A DNA stretch of 64,000 bases, taken from positions 30,051 through 94,050 of the forward strand of contig CAZGJN010000011.1 in the NCBI GenBank assembly GCA_964526645.1, read 5' to 3'. The notes below the pieces were generated by a model, which made no database searches, had not been told where the DNA came from, and was given only the letters and a program-made list of their open reading frames with translations. The translations under genes were made by a program, and so were the position numbers. How positions within the stretch are numbered: position 1 is the stretch's first letter; each line of letters opens with the position of its first letter. Positions 8,780 to 16,701 of this stretch are shown in pieces. This DNA is from JADJNW01 sp964526645. GTDB lineage: Bacteria; Bacteroidota; Bacteroidia; Chitinophagales; Saprospiraceae.

Positions 8780-9556
8780 TCAGCAAGAATCCCAGTTGTA
8801 CAATACTTTTGAAAAATCGCGGCGGGCTAAGTCTTCCAAGCGAATGAAAAAATTGGCAAGCCCCATATCGCCCCACAGGCAGTCCATAGCATCATCAGAA
8901 TCCAATTGAAATAAAAGCTCCAGCATATCTTCGGGCTTGCGCGGGTCCTCCTGTGCAAAATCGGGGTAGCCTCCGAGTTTGTGCCCCTTCGTACTTGCCA
9001 ATGCCGTATATAATCGGAATACTTCCCACTCGTCCTCCCCGAATTGCTCAAAGAAACTTTCGCCAAAGGTAGCCTCAAAGCGATAATCATCCGTAGGTAA
9101 AAACTCATGCCCTGGCTCAAAAAGCAGTGTATAGGAAGCCCCAGCAGGTAATGGTAGCGCTCCATATTGCCGCAAAAAAGTAAAATCGTTGATGAGTGCC
9201 GCTGCCTCTTGGATAGGCTCTTGGAAAAACAGTACCCGAAAATTATTCTGATCGTAAGGATTCAAGGGATTCATTCCCAAAGCCTCATCATCAAAAATAT
9301 AGAATTGCAAAATGCCTTTGGAAGGGAACAAGGGCAGCGGCGGGGTCTCTTCAAAATTGAATTGCGCCAGAAAAAACAACTGTGCCCCGTCGGCGTTTAC
9401 GGGGAAGGCAACATCCTTTGGCAAATAAGGTATCCCGCCAATTTTACTTTGCCAAAGCAAGGCCGGGGGCGTTTGCTGTGGAATGATTTTTATACAAGCC
9501 TTCTGCGTAGCGCTGATTTGAGATTCAAAAGGGACGAGTTCTTCCGGCAATGGCAT
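8780..9556 (-). CDS. YwqG family protein (DUF1963)
   Basis: A 258-residue cytoplasmic protein of the YwqG/DUF1963 family. Seen are the typical early SKIGGIPYLP segment, the QLFFLAQFNFEE strand, the ILQFYIFDDE stretch and the late HKLGGYPDFAQEDPR and LLFQLDSDD motifs. No biochemical role is established for the family; members occur as stand-alone genes in many bacteria. It converges on the helicase with six bases between stops and lies head to head with rnpA. Confidence 0.9.
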   Translation of the reverse strand: MPLPEELVPFESQISATQKACIKIIPQQTPPALLWQSKIGGIPYLPKDVAFPVNADGAQLFFLAQFNFEETPPLPLFPSKGILQFYIFDDEALGMNPLNPYDQNNFRVLFFQEPIQEAAALINDFTFLRQYGALPLPAGASYTLLFEPGHEFLPTDDYRFEATFGESFFEQFGEDEWEVFRLYTALASTKGHKLGGYPDFAQEDPRKPEDMLELLFQLDSDDAMDCLWGDMGLANFFIRLEDLARRDFSKVLYNWDSC

Positions 9557-9558
9557 GG

Positions 9559-9566
9559 TAATTTTG
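9559..9566 (+). promoter_or_regulatory. Possible -7 element upstream of rnpA
   Basis: TAATTTTG matches TAnnTTTG about 105 bases before the preferred rnpA start. A -33 TTG is not evident, so this is a weak call. Confidence 0.3.
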
Positions 9567-9671
9567 TATTGTAGCGTAAAAATACATTTCTATGCCGTTT
9601 TTATGGGGTTTAGCTACAGAAGTTTTCAAAAACCAACAGGGTTTGAGGAAAAAATCCCGAACTTCGCGGTT

Positions 9672-10094
9672 ATGCCTGATTTTACCTTCCACCGAGGAGA
9701 AAGACTCAAGAGCCGCAAGACCATTGAACGCTTGTTCAAAGAAGGCAATTCTTTTGCTCAATATCCGCTGCGCGTGGTGTGGGTCGTGCGGGAAGAAAGC
9801 CAAAGCGATTTTCCGGTACAGTTTGCGCTGAGTGTATCCAAAAAAAAATTCAAGCGTGCGGTGGATCGCAATCGAATTCGGCGCTTGGTGCGCGAAGCCT
9901 ATCGGCTGAATAAAGCTCTGTTGTATGAGAAGCTGCGTGCAGAAAAGGCAATTGATCAGGAAAAAGTAAGTAAGCAAATCGCCCTGATGGTCATTTATAC
10001 CAGCTCGAAAATATTGACTTTTGCTGAAATTGAAAAATCCATGCGGGAATTGCTGCGCCGATTTGTAAAAAAACACCTTGTAAACAACCAATAG
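9672..10094 (+). CDS. rnpA: Ribonuclease P protein component
   Basis: A 140-residue basic protein that binds the RNase P RNA and helps remove tRNA 5' leaders. The RNR signature is present as KKKFKRAVDRNRIRRLVREA, after the N-terminal FHRGERLKSRKTIERLF substrate-cleft segment. The frame is open back to 9555, but the ATG at 9672 sits directly before PDFTFHRGERL, where family members start, and gives normal length. rpmH, its usual upstream neighbour in many bacteria, is not here. Confidence 0.96.
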   Translation: MPDFTFHRGERLKSRKTIERLFKEGNSFAQYPLRVVWVVREESQSDFPVQFALSVSKKKFKRAVDRNRIRRLVREAYRLNKALLYEKLRAEKAIDQEKVSKQIALMVIYTSSKILTFAEIEKSMRELLRRFVKKHLVNNQ

Positions 10095-10151
10095 CGCTTA
10101 AAACTACTCTATTTTTAGCCTGCATATTCTATTAACAGACAACCTAAGCTC

Positions 10152-10667
10152 ATGCGAATCCTTAGCATCTTGCTGTTTTTAGTACTCTTCATTACCCCTG
10201 GTAGTGCTCAAAAAGTATTGCAAATGGAAAAATACGGTAGGGTAAAAACTAAAAAAATATACATCGGATCAGGCATCACTTATCGGCTGAAAGGGGATGA
10301 TAGCTGGTATAGCGCTGTGATAGAAGACTTTGATCTGGAGCATAATTGGATCGTACTAAAAGACCGCTACCTGCCGCTTGATAGCATTGATGCCTTGCGC
10401 AAAGACCGGCAGGGGGCGCGTCGGCTTGGCACACAGCTTTTTTGGTTTGGCGCGGGCTGGTCCACCTTCGCGCTCCTCGGCACTGCTACCGATGGCGAGC
10501 CTTCCACGCGATACCGCTGGTCGGACGCTATCGTCACCGGTACAGCTTGGCTGGCAGGGCTGGTTGTGCCCAGGTTTTTCAAATACCGCATATACAAAAT
10601 GGGCAAAAAACGCCGCCTGCGTTTACTCGATCTTACTTTTCAAAAAGGCGCGCCGATAAAAGCTTAA
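10152..10667 (+). CDS. Putative exported protein of unknown function
   Basis: 171 residues with a signal peptide (1-19, cleavage after GSA), a short beta-rich middle (KKIYIGSGITYRLKGDDSWYSAVIEDF) and two hydrophobic segments around 95-112 and 126-142 that may be membrane-embedded, then a basic tail. I do not recognise the family. It follows rnpA by 57 bases on the same strand and could share its transcript. Confidence 0.7.
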   Translation: MRILSILLFLVLFITPGSAQKVLQMEKYGRVKTKKIYIGSGITYRLKGDDSWYSAVIEDFDLEHNWIVLKDRYLPLDSIDALRKDRQGARRLGTQLFWFGAGWSTFALLGTATDGEPSTRYRWSDAIVTGTAWLAGLVVPRFFKYRIYKMGKKRRLRLLDLTFQKGAPIKA

Positions 10668-10720
10668 TATATAGTTTACATGGAGATTTGTAAAATTGTG
10701 GTACACAAAACCCAAGCACA

Positions 10721-11440
10721 ATGAGTTATTACAAAGTGATTGATGGAGTCAAATACGACCGCCGTTTGCTGGAATTTGCAGAAAGCCTCACCCAGGGCAA
10801 AGGCGATGGGCGCATTTCTCAGGAAGATGCCGAGCAAATTTTGGAAATTGCCCAAGATGCTAGGCTTCTCACCCCTATAGAATATCGAACATTGCAATAT
10901 ATTTTAGACAACATGAAATTTACAGAAAAAGCGGCTCAATGGCTGCGCGAGCAGCTGAATACGAAAAGTCCTTTTGAACGATTACTCAACAGCATCGTAC
11001 GCGAAGGCTTTGGACTGAAAAACTTGCGACTCAACATTGACGAAGCAGAAGTGAACCGCCAAATGAATGCTTTTGCCAACCCTGTTGGTTTTCCGCTGGC
11101 ACTGCGCGAGATGATCAATCATTTTATCAATGGCGGCGATAGCTCTACATCGGTACGCGACATTGCTTATCTGGAAAAAGGTATTGATTTTGAAGACATG
11201 GAAGCCAGTCGCCCCAAAATTAAAGCATTGATTGATGAAGGAACCTTACAGCTTTTCCCGATTGAATACCTGGAGCTTATTCAAAACGGGCAACTCGATT
11301 TCAAGTTTCCGATTTTTGAACAACCGATCAACGAATACTGGGCATTTGGATTGACGACCCCCGCTTTTCCGGGCTACTATTTTATTGGTTTTGTCAACCG
11401 CGAAGACTGGTATGATGTCTATCACACGGGCTATCAATAA
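10721..11440 (+). CDS. Uncharacterised protein with N-terminal EF-hand-like motif
   Basis: 239 residues, no signal peptide or membrane segment. Residues 27-36 (KGDGRISQED) resemble part of an EF-hand loop, set between two helices (YDRRLLEFAESL before, AEQILEIAQDA after), followed by a second helical unit with LTPIEYRTLQYILDNMKFT. The remainder is mixed alpha/beta, ending in aromatic-rich PAFPGYYFIGFVNREDWYDVYH. Calcium binding is only a guess: the canonical 12-residue loop is incomplete. No named family is recognised. It is probably monocistronic, since hairpins follow the stop. Confidence 0.75.
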   Translation: MSYYKVIDGVKYDRRLLEFAESLTQGKGDGRISQEDAEQILEIAQDARLLTPIEYRTLQYILDNMKFTEKAAQWLREQLNTKSPFERLLNSIVREGFGLKNLRLNIDEAEVNRQMNAFANPVGFPLALREMINHFINGGDSSTSVRDIAYLEKGIDFEDMEASRPKIKALIDEGTLQLFPIEYLELIQNGQLDFKFPIFEQPINEYWAFGLTTPAFPGYYFIGFVNREDWYDVYHTGYQ

Positions 11441-11474
11441 AAAGGGCTTGGTCAAATCGGTTGTTTTGTCTTTC

Positions 11475-11507
11475 AGATTTTGCAAATCCCAAAGATTTAC
11501 AAAATCT
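11475..11507. repeat. Palindromic element, 14-bp stem with one mismatch
   Basis: AGATTTTG-C-AAATC, loop CCAAA, GATTT-A-CAAAATCT. Its centre CAAATCCCAAAGATTT recurs with one change at 19118-19133, so it may belong to a dispersed intergenic repeat family. Confidence 0.5.
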
Positions 11508-11524
11508 TCTCCTGCCAAAAAAGT

Positions 11525-11556
11525 TAAGGCTGCGCTTGGGGTACCGGGCAGCCTTA
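11525..11556. terminator. Stem-loop between convergent genes, possible terminator
   Basis: TAAGGCTGC and GCAGCCTTA form a 9-bp perfect stem around a 14-base loop. There is no long T tract on either side, so the terminator role is uncertain. Confidence 0.4.
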
Positions 11557-11809
11557 GTGTTTGGATTGAGCAATGAGAGCGCCCAACTGAAGGAAAACAT
11601 GGTTGTTCGGGGTTAACAGAGTGTCGTTCTTGAGGTTTTCATCATTCTTCCCTTTTGATACTACAAAGATAAAGCAGCGTAGCTTTTTGCGCTACTACTA
11701 ATATTGGCAGGTATGGCGGGTATAGAGGAGAAGGACCTAACAGGAAGCTGGGTGAAATATAAGCAACAGGAACACTGCCTAATTTTAAAACCAATACAAC
11801 TTTGTCTCA

Positions 11810-12538
11810 TCATCCATTTGGTAGGGGCAGGTACTTAGCGTACCGAGCTTGCCAAAAACCAATAGCCATCAAAATTTGACCGATAATCAAAAAACTGTTT
11901 TTTACAATTGATAAAATAACAAACATTCGATAGTCTTCCTCGTGTGTAATATCACCTACAAAAAACAAAAAGAATCCTATTAAATAGGGTATAATAACGG
12001 CTATGCTTAACCAAAAATAAGGGTTTTTATTAATTGGCAGTGTTAGATAAGATTTGTATAAGTACCACAAGTAAAAAGCAGCTATACTAAAAGTAAATAT
12101 AGCAGTCGCATTAGGATTAAACTTACCAAAATCTTGATAGCCTTCAATAAATAAATAATTAACCACAACTGCGATAAAAAGAAATATAGCAACTCTGTTA
12201 ATCAATTTTCCATACTTTTGAGGAATCAAAAGATAATAAAACCAGCCAAGAAAAATAATATTATTCACTTGATAAAGAATAGATAAAAAGCTAGTATCGT
12301 CAATCCCCCAATATGTCAAGTAAGGTTCTATCTGTTTATAGTATTTTACTGCAAAATAATAAAAGGTATTTTCTAAGAGATTAAATAAAAGAGAGATTAT
12401 TCGGTATAACAAAAATATCTTAAGTGGCTTATTTAGATGTTTAAGCTGAATGATAGCTGCTATGATCGGAATTATCATAGCAGCTATTAGTATTTTGCCA
12501 AAAGTAATAAAAAGTGTATGAAGATTGGCTTCTGTCAT
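11810..12538 (-). CDS. Multi-pass integral membrane protein, last gene of a five-gene operon
   Basis: 242 residues with about seven hydrophobic helices (near 13-30, 41-62, 86-103, 114-130, 142-160, 173-192 and 206-226) and short polar loops. It resembles the seven-helix membrane proteins often found in Bacteroidota next to signalling genes, but I know no function. It follows the 165-residue gene by seven bases, so the two are almost surely co-transcribed with the protease and the two-component pair upstream. Its composition is more AT-rich than the kinase and regulator genes. Confidence 0.75.
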   Translation of the reverse strand: MTEANLHTLFITFGKILIAAMIIPIIAAIIQLKHLNKPLKIFLLYRIISLLFNLLENTFYYFAVKYYKQIEPYLTYWGIDDTSFLSILYQVNNIIFLGWFYYLLIPQKYGKLINRVAIFLFIAVVVNYLFIEGYQDFGKFNPNATAIFTFSIAAFYLWYLYKSYLTLPINKNPYFWLSIAVIIPYLIGFFLFFVGDITHEEDYRMFVILSIVKNSFLIIGQILMAIGFWQARYAKYLPLPNG

Positions 12539-12545
12539 ATTTCAT

Positions 12546-13043
12546 CTATTTTGGAGGTGGAATTTTTGCACCTGTGATACCGCCATCGCCGCCACCGCCT
12601 GGCTTTACCAGTGTACATTCTGCGGCATTAAAAAACGCAAAATACTTCGTACCATCTTCTGCAACTTCTTTCCCTAATCTACCCCAAATAATGGCGCGAT
12701 AAGAAGGAAAACTAAGCGATGCTTTCATTTGCTCGAGTAAAGATTCCCCCAAAACAAAATAAGTATAATTAGGTCTGAAATCTTCAGGAGCGCCCTCGAT
12801 AGCATCATCAAAGGCGACCCATTCTGCGGTCATCCTGGAAAGATTATCAATATCAATCACCCGCAGGGCAATTTCTTCACTTTCGGATGCTTCTATAAAT
12901 TGAATAGCCTGCCAAAGTGGTAGCGGAAACATTTTCTCCTGAAATTCATTGCCCCAGTAGGCATCTACTAAGGGCTGCATCAAGTCATAGGTATCATTAT
13001 CTGGGAAGACAGATGCAGGTGTTGCTTTAAATACTTTTGCCAT
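12546..13043 (-). CDS. Unknown 165-residue protein with Gly-rich tail, in the protease operon
   Basis: 165 residues without a signal peptide. An acidic, aromatic-rich body (SVFPDNDTYDLMQPLVDAYW, TAEWVAFDDAIEGAPEDF) is followed by a distinct C-terminal tail rich in Gly and Pro (VKPGGGGDGG...KIPPPK). I do not recognise a family. It lies 24 bases downstream of the papain-like protease gene and seven bases upstream of the membrane-protein gene. Inference only: a cytoplasmic partner, inhibitor or regulator of that system. Confidence 0.7.
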   Translation of the reverse strand: MAKVFKATPASVFPDNDTYDLMQPLVDAYWGNEFQEKMFPLPLWQAIQFIEASESEEIALRVIDIDNLSRMTAEWVAFDDAIEGAPEDFRPNYTYFVLGESLLEQMKASLSFPSYRAIIWGRLGKEVAEDGTKYFAFFNAAECTLVKPGGGGDGGITGAKIPPPK

Positions 13044-13067
13044 AATTTTAAAATTTAATGGGTTATT

Positions 13068-14690
13068 TTATTGATTTTCAAATGATGTTTGATCCTGTGT
13101 TTTATTCAATTTTTTACTAATTGATTTTTTTTCCGATGCTGATAGTTGTTCAAATGCGTAGGTCAATATATACTCAAGTAAATAGTTGCGGTTTTCTTTT
13201 GCTAAAGGTTTCAAAATTTCTTTTTCGGGATAGGCAGTTCCAGCTTCTGCGGAAAGCTTAGGGTAGCTTTTTACAGGAGACAAATAAGTCGTTTTGCTAT
13301 TACCTTCTGTCACTTGAAAACTATAAAATTCATAATGAAGAGTAGGGTGCCTTATTACATCGTATCGCGTCGCATCTGGAATTTCATTACTTAGTAAAGA
13401 AGTCGTATTTTTCTTATTTATAGTCACACTCAATTCTTTTTTCAAAGAGGTAACATTACTGATTTTCCTCAGTGCCCAGCGTTTGTCTGTCGTTTTTTGG
13501 AAAGTGCTGACAATATCAGGACTCACTTCGCCCGATACGATTTCTTTCACTTCTTGTTTGGTATCAATTGCTTTAGAAATTTTTTTAGGCGGACATCGAA
13601 AGATTCCTAAAAATTTCCTATTTAATTTTTCTGGTATAATATAATAAATATTTGCATCATAGTAATTCTCTCTACTGACAAATCTATTGTATTCTTGATC
13701 TTCCAATACATTTTTATCAAAGCCAACTACTGCCTCTGCGTTGCTGGTAGCAATTGCAATAAGATCCGTGATGGTGTTTGGATCTCTGTCTGTTGTAGTT
13801 CTGTTGTTTTCTATGTCATCAAGTATTTCAGGTGATACCTCCGACTCATAGGAAGGTGTTCCGTCGGGGTTAGGGGTGTAAATCTGGTCAAGTGTATTAC
13901 AAGAAATGCAGGCATCTGTGTCGTAGGGATAAATATTATGTACAATAGACCAGACATGATGAATTCCATAAGAATCAGCGGGAAATTGATAAGTGACCCC
14001 AGTTCCTCCTGCACTCACATTAAATACTTCATAAGGAAAAAGAGATTCATTGCCAGGGCAAATCTCCCAGGGATCACTGGTTATGATATACCTTCTATCC
14101 AAACCATTTTTAGGAATATCATAATATCCTTTTGCTACAATTACATGATCAGAAGATGGTTTGTTTTCGCTTGATGGATCGGGTTTTATCACTGCAATAA
14201 AAGGGCGGCAAGCATTAATCTCTGCCTTTATTTCATTCCATTGAATTCTTCGTGCGGTTCTATTAATTTTTTCCATAGAGTGATAGTTATTCATGGAAAA
14301 TAGTAAATCAAAGTAGCCTCCCACAGTTTCTACTCTGATCGGAGAAACCGAAGTTTCCCTTGCAAAATCAATTGTTATATTGCAATTTGGAATATCAGAA
14401 GAAGGGTTGACTGTAGAGCACGCACAATTGCATGTGCTACAACAGTTGATGCCATTGTTATTGCGCCGAATATCTACCATATAAGTCCTTGCTATCTGGC
14501 ACTGGGTGATAAGTGAACTTGGTTGATGAAACTTCATAACCATTTCAATACTTGCTGCCCAGCACCATCTATCTTTATTCTGTCCGATTTGCGTTACTTT
14601 CATCTGTCGCGCTTGGGCGAAGCCACTACTGAAACCGACCAAAAGCAGCCAGCCAGCTATTGCTATTTTCCAAATCGAAGCGTTTCTCAT
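13068..14690 (-). CDS. Secreted papain-like cysteine protease (AvrRpt2/C39-like fold)
   Basis: 540 residues. Signal peptide 1-25 (ends GFAQ). The catalytic domain (about 28-250) shows Gln37, Cys43 in DRWCWAAS, His182 in SSDHVIVAKGY and Asp206 in ITSDPWE, the set expected for the papain-like C39/C70 group. Between nucleophile and His is an unusual Cys cluster (CCSTCNCAC, 83-91), perhaps a disulfide knot or metal site. The 290-residue C-terminal part is unrecognised and has no obvious type IX sorting domain. The start ATG at 14690 lies 11 bases after the response-regulator stop, so the protease is in the same transcript as its likely controllers. Substrate unknown. Confidence 0.85.
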   Translation of the reverse strand: MRNASIWKIAIAGWLLLVGFSSGFAQARQMKVTQIGQNKDRWCWAASIEMVMKFHQPSSLITQCQIARTYMVDIRRNNNGINCCSTCNCACSTVNPSSDIPNCNITIDFARETSVSPIRVETVGGYFDLLFSMNNYHSMEKINRTARRIQWNEIKAEINACRPFIAVIKPDPSSENKPSSDHVIVAKGYYDIPKNGLDRRYIITSDPWEICPGNESLFPYEVFNVSAGGTGVTYQFPADSYGIHHVWSIVHNIYPYDTDACISCNTLDQIYTPNPDGTPSYESEVSPEILDDIENNRTTTDRDPNTITDLIAIATSNAEAVVGFDKNVLEDQEYNRFVSRENYYDANIYYIIPEKLNRKFLGIFRCPPKKISKAIDTKQEVKEIVSGEVSPDIVSTFQKTTDKRWALRKISNVTSLKKELSVTINKKNTTSLLSNEIPDATRYDVIRHPTLHYEFYSFQVTEGNSKTTYLSPVKSYPKLSAEAGTAYPEKEILKPLAKENRNYLLEYILTYAFEQLSASEKKSISKKLNKTQDQTSFENQ

Positions 14691-14701
14691 AAGCTTGTGT
14701 T

Positions 14702-15364
14702 TTATTTTACAATGAGTTTTAGTTCAATGGCCTTGATGATGGCTTCCGGGGCAGAGTTGACGTGTAGTTTTTTATAAATATTCCGAATATGAAAATGCAC
14801 GCCATGATACCCTATATCGCAGGTATCGGCGATCATTTTGTAGCTCATCCCTTTGCAAAGGCACCCCAGTACTTCTTCCTCTTTTGGGGTGAGGGCTATG
14901 TAATCGGGTTGCGCTTTTACAATGCCCTCTTGAAAAAACTTAATGACCTTAGCGGCGATGATCGGCGAAAAGTAGCCACCCCCTTCGTGCACATCTAGGA
15001 TCGCCTGCTTCATATTGTCTGGTTCGGGGCTTTTCACCACATACCCCGAAGCGCCGTAGCAAAGGGCAACAAATATGCGGTGTTCGTCCTCAAACTGTGT
15101 CTGAATCAGTACATTGGTATCGGGTGCTGCTTTTTTGATTTCCCGGAGTGCCTCCAGCCCCGAAACGCCCGGCATCTCAATATCCATCAGTACCACATCG
15201 GGTTGGTGCTTGCGCACATTGGCAACAGCGGCGTTGGCATTGCCATAACTCGCCGTGAGATAAATCTCTTGCTCTCCTTCCAGAAACAAGCTCAAGCTTT
15301 CTCTGAATTGTTTATTGTCTTCAAATAGTACAACCCGAATGGTTTTGCTCATTTTGCTGGTCAT
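14702..15364 (-). CDS. NarL/LuxR-type response regulator
   Basis: 220 residues: a receiver domain (about 8-125) with phospho-acceptor Asp61 in VVLMDIEMPG, acidic Glu15/Asp16 and Lys111, then a LuxR-type helix-turn-helix (about 158-210, LTPKEEEVLGCLCKGMSYKMIA). The switch residue after strand 4 is Thr89 in IQTQ. A second ATG 12 bases in (15352) is equally plausible. It lies 56 bases downstream of the histidine kinase and 11 upstream of the protease, so it forms a two-component pair that may regulate this operon itself. Confidence 0.95.
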   Translation of the reverse strand: MTSKMSKTIRVVLFEDNKQFRESLSLFLEGEQEIYLTASYGNANAAVANVRKHQPDVVLMDIEMPGVSGLEALREIKKAAPDTNVLIQTQFEDEHRIFVALCYGASGYVVKSPEPDNMKQAILDVHEGGGYFSPIIAAKVIKFFQEGIVKAQPDYIALTPKEEEVLGCLCKGMSYKMIADTCDIGYHGVHFHIRNIYKKLHVNSAPEAIIKAIELKLIVK

Positions 15365-15420
15365 TTTTTACAAAAGTGCAATTATTCATTGACCCTAAAT
15401 ACCCCCAAATTTGGTAGGTA

Positions 15421-16512
15421 TCAAATCTCGGGAATGATAATCATAATGGTCGTACCTGCCCCTGGATTCGATTGTATCTCCAACTGGATGAGGCTTTCAG
15501 CGGCTCTGGCTTGAAAATTTTTAAGCCCATTGCCCTCTGCCAGTTTTGTAGGATCGAAGCCTTTGCCATTGTCTCCTATTTCAATTTTAATCCCTTCTTT
15601 TATTTTTGTAAAATACATCCAGGCATTTTTTGCCTCGGAGTGTTTGGCAATATTATTGATACTTTCTTTGCAAATCAAAAAAGCGCTCCGCCGTTGTATC
15701 ATCCCTATTTTGCTTTCTTTTTCGAGGTCCAATTGATTATCATATTCAAATGCTATCTCTTTGGCGGTGAGTATTTTGTAAGCAAAGCTGCGCAATTTTT
15801 CTATGAGTTTATCCAGCGAATCATTTTCGGGCTTGATAATCCAATCCTCATCGCGTAGGGTTTCCACAGTGACGGCTATATCGCTTTTAATTTTATCCAA
15901 ATCAGAAAGGATAGGCGAAAAATCATGCGCACTTAGTTGGCTAATCTTTTTTTGTACCATGCGGATCAGCAAGCCGATGCTGCTAATATTGGCTCCGATC
16001 TCGTCGTGCAAATCACGTGCAATGCGCTGGCGTACATCGTGTACTTTGAGTTTTTCTCGAAATTTATAAAGTAAAATAAAGTAAATAACAGCAGCAAATA
16101 ATATCAGTACATAAAAAGCGAGCGAAGGAAAGAACCACCATTCCTCCGTGAGGGCGTGCTGTACCAGAATGGTCAGGAGCAAGGGCTCGGAGCGCTCGCC
16201 ATTGATTTCGTATCGCACCTCCAGTTCATACACTCCGCCTTTCAAGCGCGTATAGCGCGCCGTAGGGTAGCAGGTTTGCAATTCGTAGGGATCGAAATTT
16301 TTGAGCTGAAAAATATAACAGACATCAGCGGCGGTAGTAGGTGTTACTTCTTCCCATTCGATGAGTAAGTCATCTTCTAAAGCAGCCAGTTGTAAGACGG
16401 AATCGGGCATGACACGCACTGTGCCATTTACCCAAATGGTTTTGAGAACCGGCGCAGGCAAGGCATGCACTTGGAAAGGTAGCCAAATAGCTAAAAGTAG
16501 TTGGTTTCTCAA
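15421..16512 (-). CDS. Sensor histidine kinase (HisKA_3 type) with small periplasmic domain
   Basis: 363 residues. A signal sequence, a single periplasmic beta domain (about 25-120) resembling an isolated Y_Y_Y domain (LKGGVYELEVRYEINGE), one transmembrane helix (about 127-148), then the dimerisation and phosphotransfer helix with His169 in RDLHDEIG and the HATPase with N box CKESINNIAKHSEAKN and G boxes IGDNGKGFD and GNGLKNFQARA. It lacks the two-component beta-propeller that normally precedes Y_Y_Y in this phylum, so it is a reduced sensor. It pairs with the regulator downstream. Confidence 0.93.
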   Translation of the reverse strand: MRNQLLLAIWLPFQVHALPAPVLKTIWVNGTVRVMPDSVLQLAALEDDLLIEWEEVTPTTAADVCYIFQLKNFDPYELQTCYPTARYTRLKGGVYELEVRYEINGERSEPLLLTILVQHALTEEWWFFPSLAFYVLILFAAVIYFILLYKFREKLKVHDVRQRIARDLHDEIGANISSIGLLIRMVQKKISQLSAHDFSPILSDLDKIKSDIAVTVETLRDEDWIIKPENDSLDKLIEKLRSFAYKILTAKEIAFEYDNQLDLEKESKIGMIQRRSAFLICKESINNIAKHSEAKNAWMYFTKIKEGIKIEIGDNGKGFDPTKLAEGNGLKNFQARAAESLIQLEIQSNPGAGTTIMIIIPEI

Positions 16513-16701
16513 TTGCCGGGGTTTTTAAGTTCAACTAATTTCTCAGCTTAAACCCTTGGTTTGTATCAATCATTAATTTTTAATAGTGTTTATAGTGGCA
16601 GGCTTACAGAAAAGTAATTTTATGGAATAGCATGGACTATCCACAAAAGTAGTCAATTTTATTTTGATAAAGAGAAAAATGCCTTATTTTATTTTACGAA
16701 C

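Larger units (their letters stand above)
11441..11809. other. Intergenic region with two hairpins, otherwise unassigned
   Basis: 369 bases between convergent genes. It contains the imperfect 14-bp palindrome at 11475-11507 and the 9-bp inverted repeat at 11525-11556, listed separately. Beyond 11560 I see no credible ORF or RNA; a lone minus-strand TAnnTTTG match (11664-11671) lacks a -33 partner and any gene to serve. Confidence 0.5.

Noticed and set aside
11664..11671. Minus-strand TAnnTTTG match in an intergenic region
   Set aside because: No -33 element and the transcript would run antisense into the 239-residue gene.
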